The translations under genes were made by a program, and so were the position numbers. DNA of 64,000 nucleotides, from positions 94,371 to 158,370 of the forward strand of contig JAAOMT010000660.1 of the NCBI GenBank assembly GCA_016748015.1, given 5' to 3'. Shown here piece by piece: positions 48,643 through 62,442 of the stretch. The notes under the pieces are model-generated. The model did not search any database. It worked only from the letters and a program-made list of their open reading frames with translations, and had not been told where the DNA came from. Source of the stretch: Geosiphon pyriformis. Lineage: Eukaryota > Glomeromycota > Glomeromycetes > Archaeosporales > Geosiphonaceae. The first letter of the stretch is position 1. Each line of letters opens with the position of its first letter.

Positions 48643-49937
48643 TTAAATCGAGATTATAATATCCCTATAATTTAATTCAACTTCGTCATCCCATTCATCA
48701 GCCCTATTAAGACTCAACATGGTTCTCGTCTCGATCGATGTATTGATAGTTTGCATCGGTTTTAATTTTTGATACACTAAAGTTACTCGTGTTTTCTCGG
48801 TAATATCATCTTGACCAAGAGTGATTAGTGATTCGTTCGGTGATGGTGACGGTGGTGGTGGTGGTGGTGGTGGTGGTGGTGGTGATGATAATGACGAGAA
48901 AGGTACAACAGCATTAGTGTGAAATATGGTTTTTGTTTCAGTTGATAAAATTGAAGGTATGGGTAATCTCAAGTCTTTCTCATGGGTTTTGTTTGAAGAA
49001 GCATTGATTTTATTGAGTTGTTCAATTATTATGAATTCCTGAATTATTGATTTAAATGTTAGAGAATTGCTTTAGATAATAATAATAATAATAATAATAA
49101 AGGTTCATGAAAAGAAAGAAAGATTTTATACCTCTGTTGATTTGCTTAATAATCGCCAATTAATACCGTAAACATTATCTTGTTGATTGAAAGCGGAAAG
49201 ATGTTGACTTATCGCGTTTGATACCTGTTTTTCGATTGAAAATGAAATTTTTTTATAGAAATTAGACAAAAAAAAATCATTGATGCCAATTAATTAATCA
49301 CATGACATCTATCGAAATAGATATATTACCTTCTTAAAACGCCATAACGTCCATCCACGAATCCATATGAAACTAAGAACCGTTCCCACAGCGATCATCC
49401 CTGTTACCCATCTTACCATTGCATCTTGTACTTTTCGAAATTGTTCTTGCTCTTTGGATTGCCAATTATTTATCACCGTCTCATTTCCCGTCTGTGTCTG
49501 CCAATCTTTTCTCATGTACCTCATTCCTTGTAAGAAATGTGGTAAAATAATACATGTTGAAATAGCGGTAAGGATGATCGGTAGGAGTAAAGGTTTACAT
49601 TGGGTTGAACAGGTTTCTGCGGATCGTGATAGAAAGAGTGGAAGTTGATGATGTTGAAGATTTGAAAGTTGAAGTGCATCGTTCAGGGTTTTTAGTCGAT
49701 GTGCAAAAACGTGTGGTTGTATCTAAGGATTATGAGAGATATTTTTATTAATTGAATTAATTATGATTTCAATTGAATGAATTATAATTATAATTGAATG
49801 AATTATAATTTTTATTGAATGAATTTCTAGAAAATAAAATCAAAAACCATGTAACTTACGTATCCTGATAAAATTTCCCAAGGATAAGCTTGTTGAAGAA
49901 GTTTCTGGTGACGTAAAGATATTTGTGCTTGTTTCAT
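48643..49937 (-). CDS. two-pass membrane protein with polyproline tract, unknown function
   Basis: Start at 49937 (MKQAQISLRHQKLL). Exon 2 begins near 49722 (IQPHVFAHRLKTL) and holds two hydrophobic segments, LLLPIILTAISTCIILPHFL (about 49560-49620) and WVTGMIAVGTVLSFIWIRGW (about 49345-49410), separated by a polar, Gln/Lys-rich loop. Two more exons follow, the last (about 48980-48643) with 11 consecutive Pro encoded by a GGT/GGTGGT tract on the plus strand (48851-48881). I recognise no family. Orientation and frame are supported by consistent introns. Confidence 0.6.
48851..48881. repeat. (GGT)n microsatellite, coding polyproline on the minus strand
   Basis: About ten trinucleotide units. 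Length variation here would change the proline run of the membrane protein. Confidence 0.85.
49079..49101. repeat. (AAT)n microsatellite
   Basis: About eight units in the last intron of the membrane protein gene. Confidence 0.8.
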
Positions 49938-50286
49938 TTTCGTCAATAAGTAGGTAGGTAGGTAGTTTGGGTGAGTGAGTAGATACAGAAAGAATTATTA
50001 TTTTTTAAATTTTTTTGTTTCTTTCTTTTTGCTTTTTGTTTCGCTGGGTAAAAAAAATCTTGTGAACCCAACGTAAAAAGAGAATTATATTAAAAAGAAA
50101 AAAGTGTTATAGATATAGCTATTTTGTTGGGTTCTTTATATGGTCGTTCGGCGTTGTAAATATTTATTCAAGACTAGTTTGTTTTCAAAACTCGCTAGCA
50201 GATATTATCGCATGTGAAAAGTTAGGAAAGGATCGTTCGCTCTTCTTTAAGTCTTTTTCTAAATTGGAATATTTATATTTTTGTTA

Positions 50287-50326
<40 letters not shown>

Positions 50327-51822
50327 ATAAACGGTTTACCGAAAAAAGACAAACTAAGGATATTTACAATCGAAGAGATTATTATTCTACTAGAATTTTC
50401 TTTTGTTTTTTTAAAAATAAATAAATAAATGTCTACTTGTAAAAAAAAAAAAAAAAGAAGTCTTGGTTCGACCCAGCGAAAAGAAAAGTAATGGAAAGAA
50501 AATGGGGGTTTCAAAAGAAAATAAAACTAAAAAGGATGTTTAATATAATTTTTAATATTTCGTGCTTTTTTCCCTGGAGTGTATGTTTCTGATTGTTATT
50601 ACTACTACTGCTACTGCTATTGCTACTGCTACTAATATATATTGTTTGATTAAATGTTTTGATAAATATTTATTCCATTAAGTTAAAAAAACTTTATTTC
50701 AATTACCATTTTAAATAATTTTAATTTGTACAACTTTTTGCTTACACAATGACACTTTTACTCCATATCCATGCATTTTTTATAATTCATTATTATTATT
50801 GTCTCTGTGATACTTTTTAGTTCGGATGGTTACCTTTTAGAAGATCTTTGGGGAAAAAAAGGTTCCTAGCGAGATTCACGAATTTTAGCTCGTGGCTCTA
50901 TTTATAATCTCTTCTCTTATCATGGTGGATAAAGCCGATTAAGGTGATGGCCGGTAAATGAAGTCACGCTGGGGGGAAAAGTTGATTAAGAGTACGATTG
51001 TGATAAGAAAAAAGATTGTATAGATACGGCCATAGTTCAAATAGTAACTTCATTGGCGTTTAAATTCATAAAAACCTTTTGAACATCATCGATTACTAAT
51101 CATCATCACATATATATTATATATGCAAAATGTTAGTTTACTAATCATCATTCGTCATTTATCAAATTTACCCATTTGAACCAATTCATCCATCTCACAA
51201 AGGCATAATAATGCATGTACGTCACATCACTACACCACCATTCTTTCTTTTTTTAGGACCCTCGAAGATTGGATCAAAAAGTAGTATTACTCTAAAAATA
51301 ACAAGGAGAGAAAAAGAGCGTCATGGTATATATTTGGTGTATGGTGTTCACATGGTTTATAACCGGAATGATTCTAATTGAATTTTTTCTTTTCTGGCTA
51401 ATTATCGGTGGTGGTGAGTGATGGTTTTAACCTTTTTTGGTATAATGAACAAAGAAATAGAATTTCGTTGAGGAAAATCTTGAAAGATTTCGTTCATTCG
51501 TGCATCCATTTATTTCATTTCATTCATTCATTCATTCATTCATTTGATTAATTTCCTTATAAAATATCATAAAAGGATCGAAAAGAGAATAAGAAATAAG
51601 TCTTATTGAGATAATATGTAAATGATTCGAATTTATTTTCTAAATTTTTCTAACTATGGTGGTAAAAAAATTACTTGGGGATTAATGTTTAAATCTGGAA
51701 AATCTGAAAGGATTCCTAAGATGATAGATCTACCGATTAAAGCATTAATGATAAATATTAAAGGAATGAAAGAGAATCCAGACTTTTTATATATCAATCG
51801 ATGATTTTTAAATTATAAACCT

Positions 51823-51879
<57 letters not shown>

Positions 51880-53475
51880 TAATTGAAATACAAAATATTA
51901 TTCAGCCTCTCTTGTTTTACACATCCTTTTTGGAATTCGTAGAAAAGAATTGGAATTATTAAACTTTTATCAATTAAAAATTGTTGTGATAAATATATAC
52001 TTTATCTATTTATCACAACAATTCTCAGGGTGGACTATCTTGATCAAAATCTTTTAACCATCACAATAATTAAATTGATTTTATGATAATATTTGAAATG
52101 GATTTCTCTTTATTAAATTGAATTAATGGAAAACTCCAATAAAATCTTGGCAATTTTTAAATACCTTTTATCAAAAGTACCTTTCTTCTTCATTTTTTCC
52201 ATATAGAAATGTGATGTATATCATCAAGAAAACAGTTTAATTATCTAACCATTTCACCGGTTTTATCCTGTTTGTTCACATTCTTTTTTACGAATCGCCT
52301 TTCCCCAATCTACATAATGATTTCAAAAAAATACTGTATATTGATCGTAAGATAAATCTGTTTTATCTTTCAATTTTTTATTGATATCAATCAATCAATC
52401 AATCAATTAATAAATATCTATATATCTATATATCTATATATCTATATCTATAACCATAAAATTATGTTTAATTAATTTGAAAAATAAAATAAAAAACATA
52501 TTTTTAAATGCAAATAAAAATGACATAAAATAAAATAAAATCATAAAAAAAAACGGTCAATGATCAATATTTATTTGAATCAGTAAAAAAAAAATCTTGA
52601 TATAAAAAATCTTTATCATAATTTAAATTTTTGTCAACGGAATATAAATTAGATTTTTTTTTTTTTTTTTTTTTTGACAAATGATTTTTAAAAAATACAA
52701 TTACCAATTTGATATTGGTTTTTCTGTTCTAAAGAGAGATCGTTTAACTTCGGTCATTGAATTATTCAAAACGCTAAAGTTAATATATCATGAACTTTTA
52801 TATAAAAAACGCATACGTAATTGGTCTTTCAATTAATTAACATTCGGTGAAAAAAAAAAAGTCATTGGATTATTAATGGGATTATTACTAATGAAATTAT
52901 TATTCAATAACTTTGAATGAGATTTTATTTCTTTTTGTACTTGTCTTTTCGATTCATCCAATACAATTCAATTAGGTTTGAAAAAAAAACTATTATTCCT
53001 TGATAAAATGTAAATACATCATAAAAATTGTAAAAAATTGATAGATCATTATATAATATAAATATTACAACTTTTGTGATTTTTATGTTTTCATTATTTT
53101 AGAAAACACAACAACAACAACAACAACAATAATATTATTATTTTTATTATTTACTATTAAATAATTTAAATTTATCAATGACCTGAAATTAAAAAATTAC
53201 AATATTTTACATAATTTCTGGCTTTTATTTCTTATTGAAACTTTGAATTTCTATAATACAAATTTCTTTATACTTTTCTTTCTTTCTTTCTTTCTTTCTT
53301 TTTATAAAATCCTATACTTAATGTACCCAGGGTGGAGATGATTGGAGACAATTACCCATATAGACATTGAAATAAGGACCATTATGAGAATTCGAACGAA
53401 ATTCAGAATATTTTAGGTTACAGTCCTAAATCAAAAAAAAAATTATTGTTAAAAATTGGCTAGTAATGAAAACAA
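49938..53475. other. gene-poor, microsatellite-rich region
   Basis: 3.5 kb of A/T-rich sequence. It holds (ATT)n at 50285-50324, (TAA)n at 51823-51879, (TTCA)n at 51520-51544, (CTATATAT)n at 52415-52450, a T run at 52655-52675, (CAA)n at 53107-53129 and (TTTC)n at 53276-53301. A 60-codon frame at 51622-51804 has no match I recognise and is probably chance. No RNA gene seen. Confidence 0.65.
51823..51879. repeat. (TAA)n microsatellite
   Basis: About 19 uninterrupted trinucleotide units, the longest of this type in the window. Confidence 0.9.
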
Positions 53476-54978
53476 TCAAGTTAAACATATAGTCACTCTC
53501 ACCAAGCTCTCGTTAATCTCTAAATCTCCATTTTCTTGACGAATTTCGGACCCTACGCACCAATAAACATCCTCCTTATCTGAAGGGCAATCACATTTTG
53601 GAGGTCCAATCCAGAGTTCATGAAGATGGTGCACATAGTAATTTCGATATGTGGTAAAAGGCATTCTAGGCACAAAATCATCAAATAATGTAATCCTAAC
53701 CACTGGCATATCGATTACAAGACTGTTAATGTAATTTGCGAATTCACGGTTTCCAATGTGTGGCTGTCCGTATGTCACTACCATTAATTCAAGATTTTTT
53801 CGGATTTCACGAATTTCCAACAGAGCAAATATAGCATGTACTTGAAACATTTGAATATTCATCAGACAATTATATTCCCGATAAAAATTATTTTTTCCCA
53901 ATTTTTTTTACCTCCACCTATACCGTGCCCAACTGCGGTGATACGATTTGTTTTGGCTGATTTAATTCGATTCATCAGTTGAAATAATATGACACGTTTA
54001 GTCTTGAGAAATTCTTCATAAAATTCCGCATCTACCTAAATATTACAAGCTATTTAAGAGATTTATCCCAAATTATTTGGTAAGAATCTTGAACTTTGCT
54101 TACCATGGCATCTTCGACACCAGGATATTTCATCCATCTATTAGACCGTTCTTGCCATTCTCCTTTCATTTTTTCTTTACCTCTCATTCTTAAAATAATT
54201 TGTTCATCTCTCACAATCGTTTCAGCTGAATCATTCCCAAATTCGATATTAAATTCATTAAATTATGAATTGGTTAAAAGATGAAGATAAAAGACGAAGA
54301 TAAAAGACGAAGATAAAAGATGAAGATAAAAGATGAAGATAAAAGACCATAAATTCCAGATGTAATCATTCCACGTTTCTCGTCAAGACAATAAGCCATC
54401 ATAGCATCCCATGCAAATCCTTGAAATTTAATGTAATCATTCGAAGAAACTGTTTGAAGGGTCTCTCTCGTTCGTTTTATTAATATCGAATTTGAAAGAT
54501 TTGGTATTGGATGGAAATTATCGAAACGATAAGTATCATTTCGGCGCTTTTCTCGTATTGATTCTCTTTGCGGCAAATATTTTTTTTGGTTAAGATTATT
54601 AGGAAAAAGAGGGACAAAATGGTGCCAATTGACAACAGAAATTTTTTCTTGATTAATTTTTGTGAGCAAATTTCTTTCTGAAATCGTTTCCTTGAAAAAA
54701 AGCTTTTTACATTAATGAGAACTATAATTGACCACATTGATAATAATATAGTGTCTTTTGTTGACATATTTCATCAAAAGATGAGAAAATTCCTGTATAT
54801 TATTTACGTAGAATTTTTCTCAAAGATATGCTTTTTGATTACTTGGCTCACCTGAGACACAAATCTTCGGCCATGAAAAATTAAGTTTGTCTCTAAGCTC
54901 GTACAAAAGCTGACGGGAAAAAGTTGAACCGTCGATTAAATATTCGGTTAAAAGAAAACTCTGGAGATAATGTAACAT
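53476..54978 (-). CDS. class 3 lipase-like protein lacking the nucleophile serine
   Basis: Alpha/beta hydrolase of the fungal lipase 3 family (triacylglycerol lipases). Exon 1 (54978 to about 54852) gives MLHYLQSFLLTEYLIDG; no clear signal peptide. Next come RETLQTVSSNDYIKFQGFAWDAMMAYC, then EFGNDSAETIVRDEQIILRMRG, then VDAEFYEEFL with ITAVGHGIGGG at the place of GHSLGG. The last exon (53901-53476) has VVTYGQPHIGN, ITLFDDFVPRMPF (catalytic Asp) and YYVHHLHELW (catalytic His). The nucleophile position is GGT (Gly) where AGT or similar (Ser) is expected. About five exons; total near 380 residues. A 12-bp tandem repeat lies near 54278-54347. Confidence 0.78.
54278..54347. repeat. tandem repeat, 12-13 bp unit
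   Basis: Five or six units of AAGATAAAAGAC/T with small changes, at the edge of an exon or intron of the lipase-like gene. On the minus strand it reads LSSS-type low complexity if translated. Confidence 0.8.
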
Positions 54979-57704
54979 GCAAGCTCTTTTATTAAGAAAC
55001 CTTTATCAACAAGACGAGTTTTTCCAAAAGCATAAACTGATATTCGATAGTGAAATCATAAATCCGCCGGATGCGCTTAAATATTTAGGATTTGCCTCAA
55101 GTGAGTAGAAAAAAAAAGCAAAAACAAAAACAAAAATAATAATAATATAAGATTTTTCATTTTATCCGAAAAAATTTTAACATTTTAATATTATTTCAAG
55201 AGATCTTGATTGAGTACAAAAAATCCCAAAGATTCTAGGGAAATCATAGTGTAAAAGAAATGATTAAAAAAAAAACTTTACTTTAATAACTTTATTTATA
55301 AAGATTTTTCTAATGAAAATACAAAAACATACAAATAAAAAATGTTTAACGAAAAATATAAACTCTTTGATTTTTCTTATAAACTGTGATAAACAATATT
55401 TTTTAAGAATGAATATTAAAATTAAATAAAATTTTACATTCAATATTTATAAGATTGTTATTCAAATATCATCTTTGCTTTTATTCAATACGTTTCTAAA
55501 TTTTTTTTTTCTTACTTTATTTTATTTCTCTTTAATTAAAACTACAAATTTTTTTCATGAGTTAAAAATTAATTAATATATATTCCTAATTTTTCTAATT
55601 TTTAATAAAATTACAATTAAAGTTAAAAATTTATTTTCAAATAATATCAAAATTTTATTTATTAATTTAAATAATCATAAAAAATTAATAATAATAATAA
55701 TAATAATAATAAGATAAAGTAATTTGAATATATTTATAATATTTAAAACTTGATATTTTATCAAATTTGATAATTAGAATTATTTTTAAAATATTAGTTT
55801 ATTAACGTTAATTGAATACTTCAAAAAAATAATCATAAGAAAATTTAGATTAAAAACTAATTATAAAAATTTGATAATACAAATAATGAAAAATGATTAA
55901 TAGAATGATTAATTAAAAAACACACAAAAAAAAAGCTTAATTATTTAAATCAAAATGCATACTTAGATTTTATTAGTAAAACCAAAAAGAATTTTAAACC
56001 CAAAATTTATTAAGAAATTAAAATCTTACTTGCCCAATCATTCAATATAGAAAATATTGTATGATTAAAAAATGATAAAAGAATAAATTAAAATAAAAAA
56101 AGTATCATGAAACCCAGATGATTATTTGGCGATCTGGTGACGATAATTTCTGTGGAATAGGAAATATGTATAATTTTATAAAACCATTTTTAGAAAGGAA
56201 TTCGATTCTGCTATTTTTTACTTGGGATCACTTGATAAAAATCAAAACGTCATTTGATGCAATGAAAAGCTACATAAGTAGCTTTATGGCTTCGGGATGT
56301 CACTTGAAACCTTTCTCTGCATTGGAAAAATAGTATGGCTATAATCTCAAATATGGGAATAGATAATCGAATTTATTTTCCCCTTGGTTCATCACTTGAC
56401 AGGAAAATATAAATTTCTTTAAATGTACCCAATCAAGCAAATCAAAATGGATTTGTTTTTCCCATTGGACAATTTACGCGACTTTCTCCCCATTTTTACT
56501 TCTATTACGCCTGAAAGTATAACATTTTGGTCTTTTAAGGATCTTTAAAATTCCCCAATGTTTCCCAATCGAAAGAGACAGCATGATAAATCTATATTTT
56601 GACATTTGAAATTCAAAATCAAAATTTCTACATTCAGGATTTCATCAATGAAAGGCAAAGATACCTCTAAAGGAAAAAGTAATGGTTCACCCATTTTGCT
56701 TTTAATTTTCTTGGAATGATTTAATGATTTACTATATTGCCTTTTGGGTATTTCCAATTACGTGTATTAAGAAGGATTTGAAAAAAATGCTGTCATTTGA
56801 AAGCTTGAACTTTTATAAATACCCGTGGTGCTAGCCTTTGAAATGGCAGAAAAGTGGTAAGACTTTTATTAAGGTGATGGCAAGGTGACGAAGGTGTATA
56901 TCGTAAGAAAAGGTTTTTATCAAAAAACCATTTTTTTTTTTTAAATGAATTTAAATGCATTAAAAATCTTGCCTGAAATTTTGAATCCTTTTTTCTCATC
57001 TTTTTTGGAAAAACTTTACATTTTGGTTTAAAACAATTTACGAAACTTACCTGAATATTAGATGATATGTGCCTTGTAGACATTCAACATTCCTTTTTAT
57101 CCATGATTCGATTAATCCCTAATTTACCACCATCCCAAATTGTTTGAGAAAGAAGTCAAGAAAATCTATCGGTATTGTTATTTCAAAAAATCTTCGTTCG
57201 TACCACACACTCGTTTTTTATTGAGAGATAATTTCCAAAACTGAAAACCTTTTGATGATACAATCGTATGTTTACAAGAAATTCTATTCTTGTTGCTTAA
57301 TTTGATTTTCTTATGATAATTTTGACTAACTTGTATGTTTCATTGATTCTTAATCTTTGATTAGAAATAAAGACTACTAGTGGGGTTTGATAGAAAATTT
57401 AATATAAAATAATTTCAGGTGGATAAGATTTTTTCGAAAATTGATAAAATTATTTTTGTCATTTTTTGTGTTTTTGTCATTTTTTTTGCGTTTTTAATAT
57501 TTTCTTGTTTTTTTTTTTTTGCTTTGCTTTATAATTAACATTTTTTTGGGGTTTGTATTTTTTTTTAAGAAAAAAAAAAACGATTTGTATCTCAATCAGG
57601 GTTGAGAAATAAAGAAAGATATATAATTGAAAATTTAATTCTGTCAAACTCGCGAGTCAAACCTCTGTCTTCTTTATTGGGTAACAAAAAACCTTGCTTT
57701 GAAA
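54979..57704. other. AT-rich region without a supported gene
   Basis: 2.7 kb, with (AAT)n at 55689-55712 and many A/T runs. A 43-codon frame at 54977-55108 overlaps the lipase start on the other strand; a 71-codon frame at 56118-56333 and a 96-codon minus frame at 56793-57083 look unconstrained. None is called as a gene. Confidence 0.6.
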
Positions 57705-58541
57705 TCAACAAGTGCTTTCGTTTAGAATGGCAGATTCCAAAATCAACACTGGAGACGCAACAAAAGACAAAATCTCTATATTCTTGACAATCACACTTTT
57801 CGCTCTCAGAACGTCTCGATTTTGGATAAGATTATATTCAAAAGCATAGGAATTTGGTTGCTCAATAAAGTGTCGACCATCTTTTATCATCTCCTTACGC
57901 TGCTTGACTCGAAAATTATTTGATCCTGATAAACCGGTTGCGGTCTTCTTTCTCACGACCAGAAACAATTTGGATTTTTTGGTTAGTCGCAACGATTGAT
58001 GAGCATGCTCACAATTGAAAATGATCTGGCCGTTCTCCGTATTCACTTCAGTGACTTGAATTCGAAATGCCTCGAAAAATTTCATGGAACGTTCATTGAT
58101 TTGGCATACGAGTAGCTGAAGTGAATTTGGAAAGGAATTGAGATGATTCTTTGTCTTTTCGAAGAGGATTTGATGTATTATATATTTCCAACGACGGCAA
58201 ACAACGCGCAAAGTCCATAATTTATTGGTTGAATTCACAAATCCAAGAAGAAAGCTCAATATTTCGTTTGGGAATTCATTTAATGAAAAGGGATTTGCGT
58301 GTTGTTCGGGCGAGATTGAGATTGGCAGGTCTATTTCAGATATAAAATCTTCTGGATTCTTTTCATGAGAATTTGGATCCTTCTCCACGATACCTACCAA
58401 TGCCAAAGTCGGAGATTTTGTGAAGCTTGAACTACAAGTTGGATGTAAGAGCTTCACAGCGGGTGGATCAACATCCTCTTCTTGAATAGAGCAGTCTTGA
58501 AAAGACTGAATCAAAGGTGGTAAGGAATGTTGGTCTAACAT
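57705..58541 (-). CDS. F-box protein, single exon
   Basis: The F-box binds Skp1 and makes the protein a substrate adaptor of SCF ubiquitin ligases. 278 codons with ATG at 58541. The F-box lies at about residues 84-128: NPFSLNEFPNEILSFLLGF, then NKLWTLRVVCRRWKYIIHQ. Downstream is a region of unknown fold (RIQVTEVNTENGQIIFNCEH, LFLVVRKKTAT, basic RVKQRKEMIKDG). The N-terminus is Ser/Pro-rich. No intron is needed. The substrate cannot be guessed; F-box families are large in AM fungi. Confidence 0.8.
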   Translation of the reverse strand: MLDQHSLPPLIQSFQDCSIQEEDVDPPAVKLLHPTCSSSFTKSPTLALVGIVEKDPNSHEKNPEDFISEIDLPISISPEQHANPFSLNEFPNEILSFLLGFVNSTNKLWTLRVVCRRWKYIIHQILFEKTKNHLNSFPNSLQLLVCQINERSMKFFEAFRIQVTEVNTENGQIIFNCEHAHQSLRLTKKSKLFLVVRKKTATGLSGSNNFRVKQRKEMIKDGRHFIEQPNSYAFEYNLIQNRDVLRAKSVIVKNIEILSFVASPVLILESAILNESTC

Positions 58542-58757
58542 CTTCTAAAATTTTATTCGGAAAACAAGGCATTTATACATTTTTCCTTTTTTAGACTCGT
58601 TTAACAAACCATCATTATTGAGATTAAGATTAAGATTATAAGATTATGGTCTTTTGTTTTTAACCTTTTAAAGAAATATATCAAAAATTTTTTTTTAAAA
58701 GCAAAGATTTCATAAGAAAAATTTCACATTATGTATTCAATTAATTTTATCATGCAA

Positions 58758-58788
<31 letters not shown>

Positions 58789-59603
58789 AGATTGATTTTT
58801 AAAATTAATTTATTTAATGTTTGTTTACTTAATTTTATTTAATAATTGGTTCAGAGTTGTATAAAAAAAATGACATTTGTTCGAATGAGAAAATGTCATA
58901 CATTTACGCGTTTTATTATCGCACGCGAATTTATTTTGACAACTTTGTTTCTTTTACCTCATAATTTTTTATTAAACCAAAAATCTTATAAAAATAAAGT
59001 TTTTATTAATAAGAAAAAATAATAATAATAAAAGTGATAAAAAAATATTTTTACTTTACAGAAAATTAATTAATTAATTTAGTGAAATAAGTTACATAAA
59101 TGTTTTTTTTTTTAATGAAATTATGTTAATTAAAGTGATAAATAATTAAAAACAAAAAATAATATTAAAACCATAATAAATATAATAAAATATTAGAATT
59201 AATTAATTAATTAATTAATTAATTAAAGATTTAGGTTTGATTGTCAAAGAAATTAAAAATTTTTGATTTAGAAAAAAAAAAACAGTTTTATGAAAAGTTT
59301 TTCTAAAGAAAAAAGTGAAAATTATTTTGCTTTTTCCAATGAAAGATATTTATAAAAAAAAAAAAGGGAATTCAGAAATAAATAGTATTCTAATAAACTT
59401 TTTTTTTTTTCTAAAAATTAGAAAATAAAACTTTTAAATTGATCCCACATCTCTCTTTTGAACAAAGTTTAACATATGTAATTGGCGCAGAAGAAGTTTT
59501 AAAAAATACTAAATAAAATTTAGTTGCATTTTGAGATTTTTGATTGGATAAATAGTTATAAATACTTGCATAAAAATTAATTTTCCCCAAGGAAAACTTT
59601 TGA

Positions 59604-59606
<3 letters not shown>

Positions 59607-59645
<39 letters not shown>
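59607..59645. repeat. long T homopolymer
   Basis: An almost pure T run of 39 bases; could be an old A-tail of a reversed retroposon or an assembly-sensitive tract. Confidence 0.8.
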
Positions 59646-62442
59646 CACTCAAAAAACCCAATTTTTCTACGCTTATATCTCAATAACTTATAATAGATTT
59701 TCGTTTTGAAACTATTACACCATCTGCGTTGCCCGGTTGGGGCTTTCTCGTGTAAAAAAATTTTTGAGAGACCAAGTATCCTTTTTTTAGTTTTAAAAAT
59801 AGTAAAACCCTGATATTTTCATTTTTTTTCTAAAATTAGTTTTTATTTATCTAAATGCAAATATCAAATTCATTTTATTTTCATTGGTTGAGTTTTATTT
59901 AATCTCGATTAAGTTTTCAATGGATACCGATTCTTTTTGCAAATGGTTCCCATTATCAAATAAATTTTTTAATGAGTATTAATAGAAACAAAACAAAACT
60001 TTTTTACTGATAAAATTCCTTGGATTACAACAACAATGGGGAAGCTAACCTTTTCTTCTCTAGATTATAAATTTGAGTAACAATCTTTGGCCAAAATTGA
60101 TTTCGGGCATAAGGTAGGGATTATTTGGTTTGAACCCTATAAAAATTCTTTCGCTAGAACCATTTTAATAAAAAATCTCTGACAGACGAGTACCACAAAC
60201 CCCACAAAAATTTTATTCTCACAAATTGTTTTAATCATTTAGCGCGCGCGCACACAGGAATTCAAGTAAAGAAGAGGATATGTGATTGGTTCCAGGATTA
60301 CCTGTAACTTATTAATGATTTTTGAGTAACAATAGTAAAAAAGCAAAGAATTGGAACACTGCTTATTCGTAACTAAGATACCGTCATTATAAACAATGGG
60401 AATTTGTTTTTGGATTCATCTTATTGACGTGACACATTAGAAAAATTGACCTAAACATGAATCAACAACAGAAAATCAAAATCATAATCAAAATCAAAAT
60501 CAAAAAAAAAAAGTTGTCGTTTTCTTAGAATAAAGATATTTCTCTTTTTCATTTCAAAACCCTGTATAAAGTTTACACCCTCTCAACTTTCTATACTGCT
60601 TTGGATTATTTCAACTCTTGGGTTTATTTTATTTTATTTTATTTTATTTTATTTAATTTATTTTATTTTATATTATATTATCCATTTATTTTTCTTTTAA
60701 GATTGAAAACAAAAATTAATAATTCTTGTGAAGATAACCGCAAATAAGCTCCTAATTTTTTTTTTGTCTTTTTTACTTTACCAAATAACCACGTGGTTTT
60801 CTAAAATATTCATCAATTAAAATCAATTAAAAATATCTTTAATGATGTCAGCTAATTTGATATCTATACTTTTTGTTCCCTTTTTATAATCATTGTAACT
60901 TTCATAGGGAAACTCAAACAAAAAAATGTCTCTAAAAAATTCTAACGTATAAATTAATTTTTTAATCATGCATATTTTAAATTCTTAAAATTTAAATTTA
61001 GAGACTAATAAGAAATTATCATTTTTTTCTTTCTAAAAATCAAAATATCGAGTTTTTTTTTATTATTTCAGATTCCAGTATTTAGTTCCATCCGATTTAA
61101 AGTAAATTTATTTTTTTTATATCAATTTCCCAATAATTAAAAATATTTTTATAAATTATAAGTCATCCATTTATTAAAGGTTTCAATATACTGTATATTA
61201 AATAAGAATATAAGAATTCGTGACAAAAATTTCAAAAATTTTTTTTTAATCTTATCTCACTTTGAAACTACAATGTATTTATTTAGAAGAGATTACAGGA
61301 TTAAAAGGCTAGATTTTTTCTGAAATATCCGGAAAATGAAATTTACTCTAAATATAGAATTTTCTGCAGTAAATCTTTTTTATAATATTAAATTGAATGA
61401 ATAGTATAAAGTAAAAAAAAAAATTTTTCCTTAACTTTGTCAAATTTGCTACGGTTTCTATTAATTTTTTAAAAATGAAAATCTTTTAATGATGACATAT
61501 CGATCAGTTTACCTTTTGTAAGCATTGTTCTGGATTCATTGTTGTTTACCGAATCAGAATCTTTATTTTTTCTAGAAAATACTTTGCTTAAGTTATCACA
61601 AATTGGCACTTGACCTTTGCCAAAAAAAGTTCAAAGATCACTTTTCTTTTGCTAATTGGGAAATTCCTTTGCAGATATGGTAACCAATTGGATTTCACTA
61701 CTGAAAAGATGATGTGAATAATGTAACCCTTTGCGTTTTAAAATGCTACTTTTGAAACATTTTTCAATCTTTTTCTGCAGCATTTCAAATCATAGCTTAA
61801 TCTCCAATGATCTATATCAAATCAGAATAAAATTTTAACTATTTGGCGGCTTTTTTTTTTTTTTTTGGTGTAGTAAATTTTAATTCTGACATCCAAGTTT
61901 AAAAATCCTCCCCACCTCAATTATAAACGAATCATGTCTATTAAATTTATCCAAAAAATATTATCGCTTTTTACCTTCCCAGACCTATTGAATTCTTTAA
62001 AATGATATTAGAAACAGGACTAAAAAAAATTATCAAATCGTTTCATAATTAGGGTTTCTTTATTTGATTAATTATTTTAAGCCTATAATTGATTAAGTGT
62101 TCTCAGAATTACCTGAACCTATCTTTTCCTTTAGTGAGAAGGGAAATTTGACCCCCTTTGTCAAACCATCCTTCATTTTCTCGTTTTCTCGCTTTCTGTT
62201 TATTCGTGACACAATGTCACATGTCACTGATTTCCATAATTTACTAAAAAGGAAAATATCTTGTGAACGACAGAAAATCCAAAAGAAATTGAAAATCTGT
62301 GTAAATATAGACATGAGAATTAAATCATGATTTCTTTGATGTTACAATTGAATTAGCAATCGATTTATTCAATCTAGTTTTTAGACCCCATCGAACTCAA
62401 AACTAAGAATTACGATTTCATCATTTATCACAAGCTCATTTT

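Noticed and set aside
51622-51804. 60-codon frame as a small secreted protein
   Set aside because: No signal peptide, no homologue recognised and base composition like the surrounding non-coding DNA.
54977-55108. 43-codon plus-strand frame starting MQALLLRNLYQQ
   Set aside because: It overlaps the start codon of the lipase-like gene on the other strand and no following exon was found; a first exon of another gene cannot be excluded.
62093-62330. Frames of 73-77 codons on both strands
   Set aside because: They mirror each other over the same bases, have no motif and no flanking splice signals.
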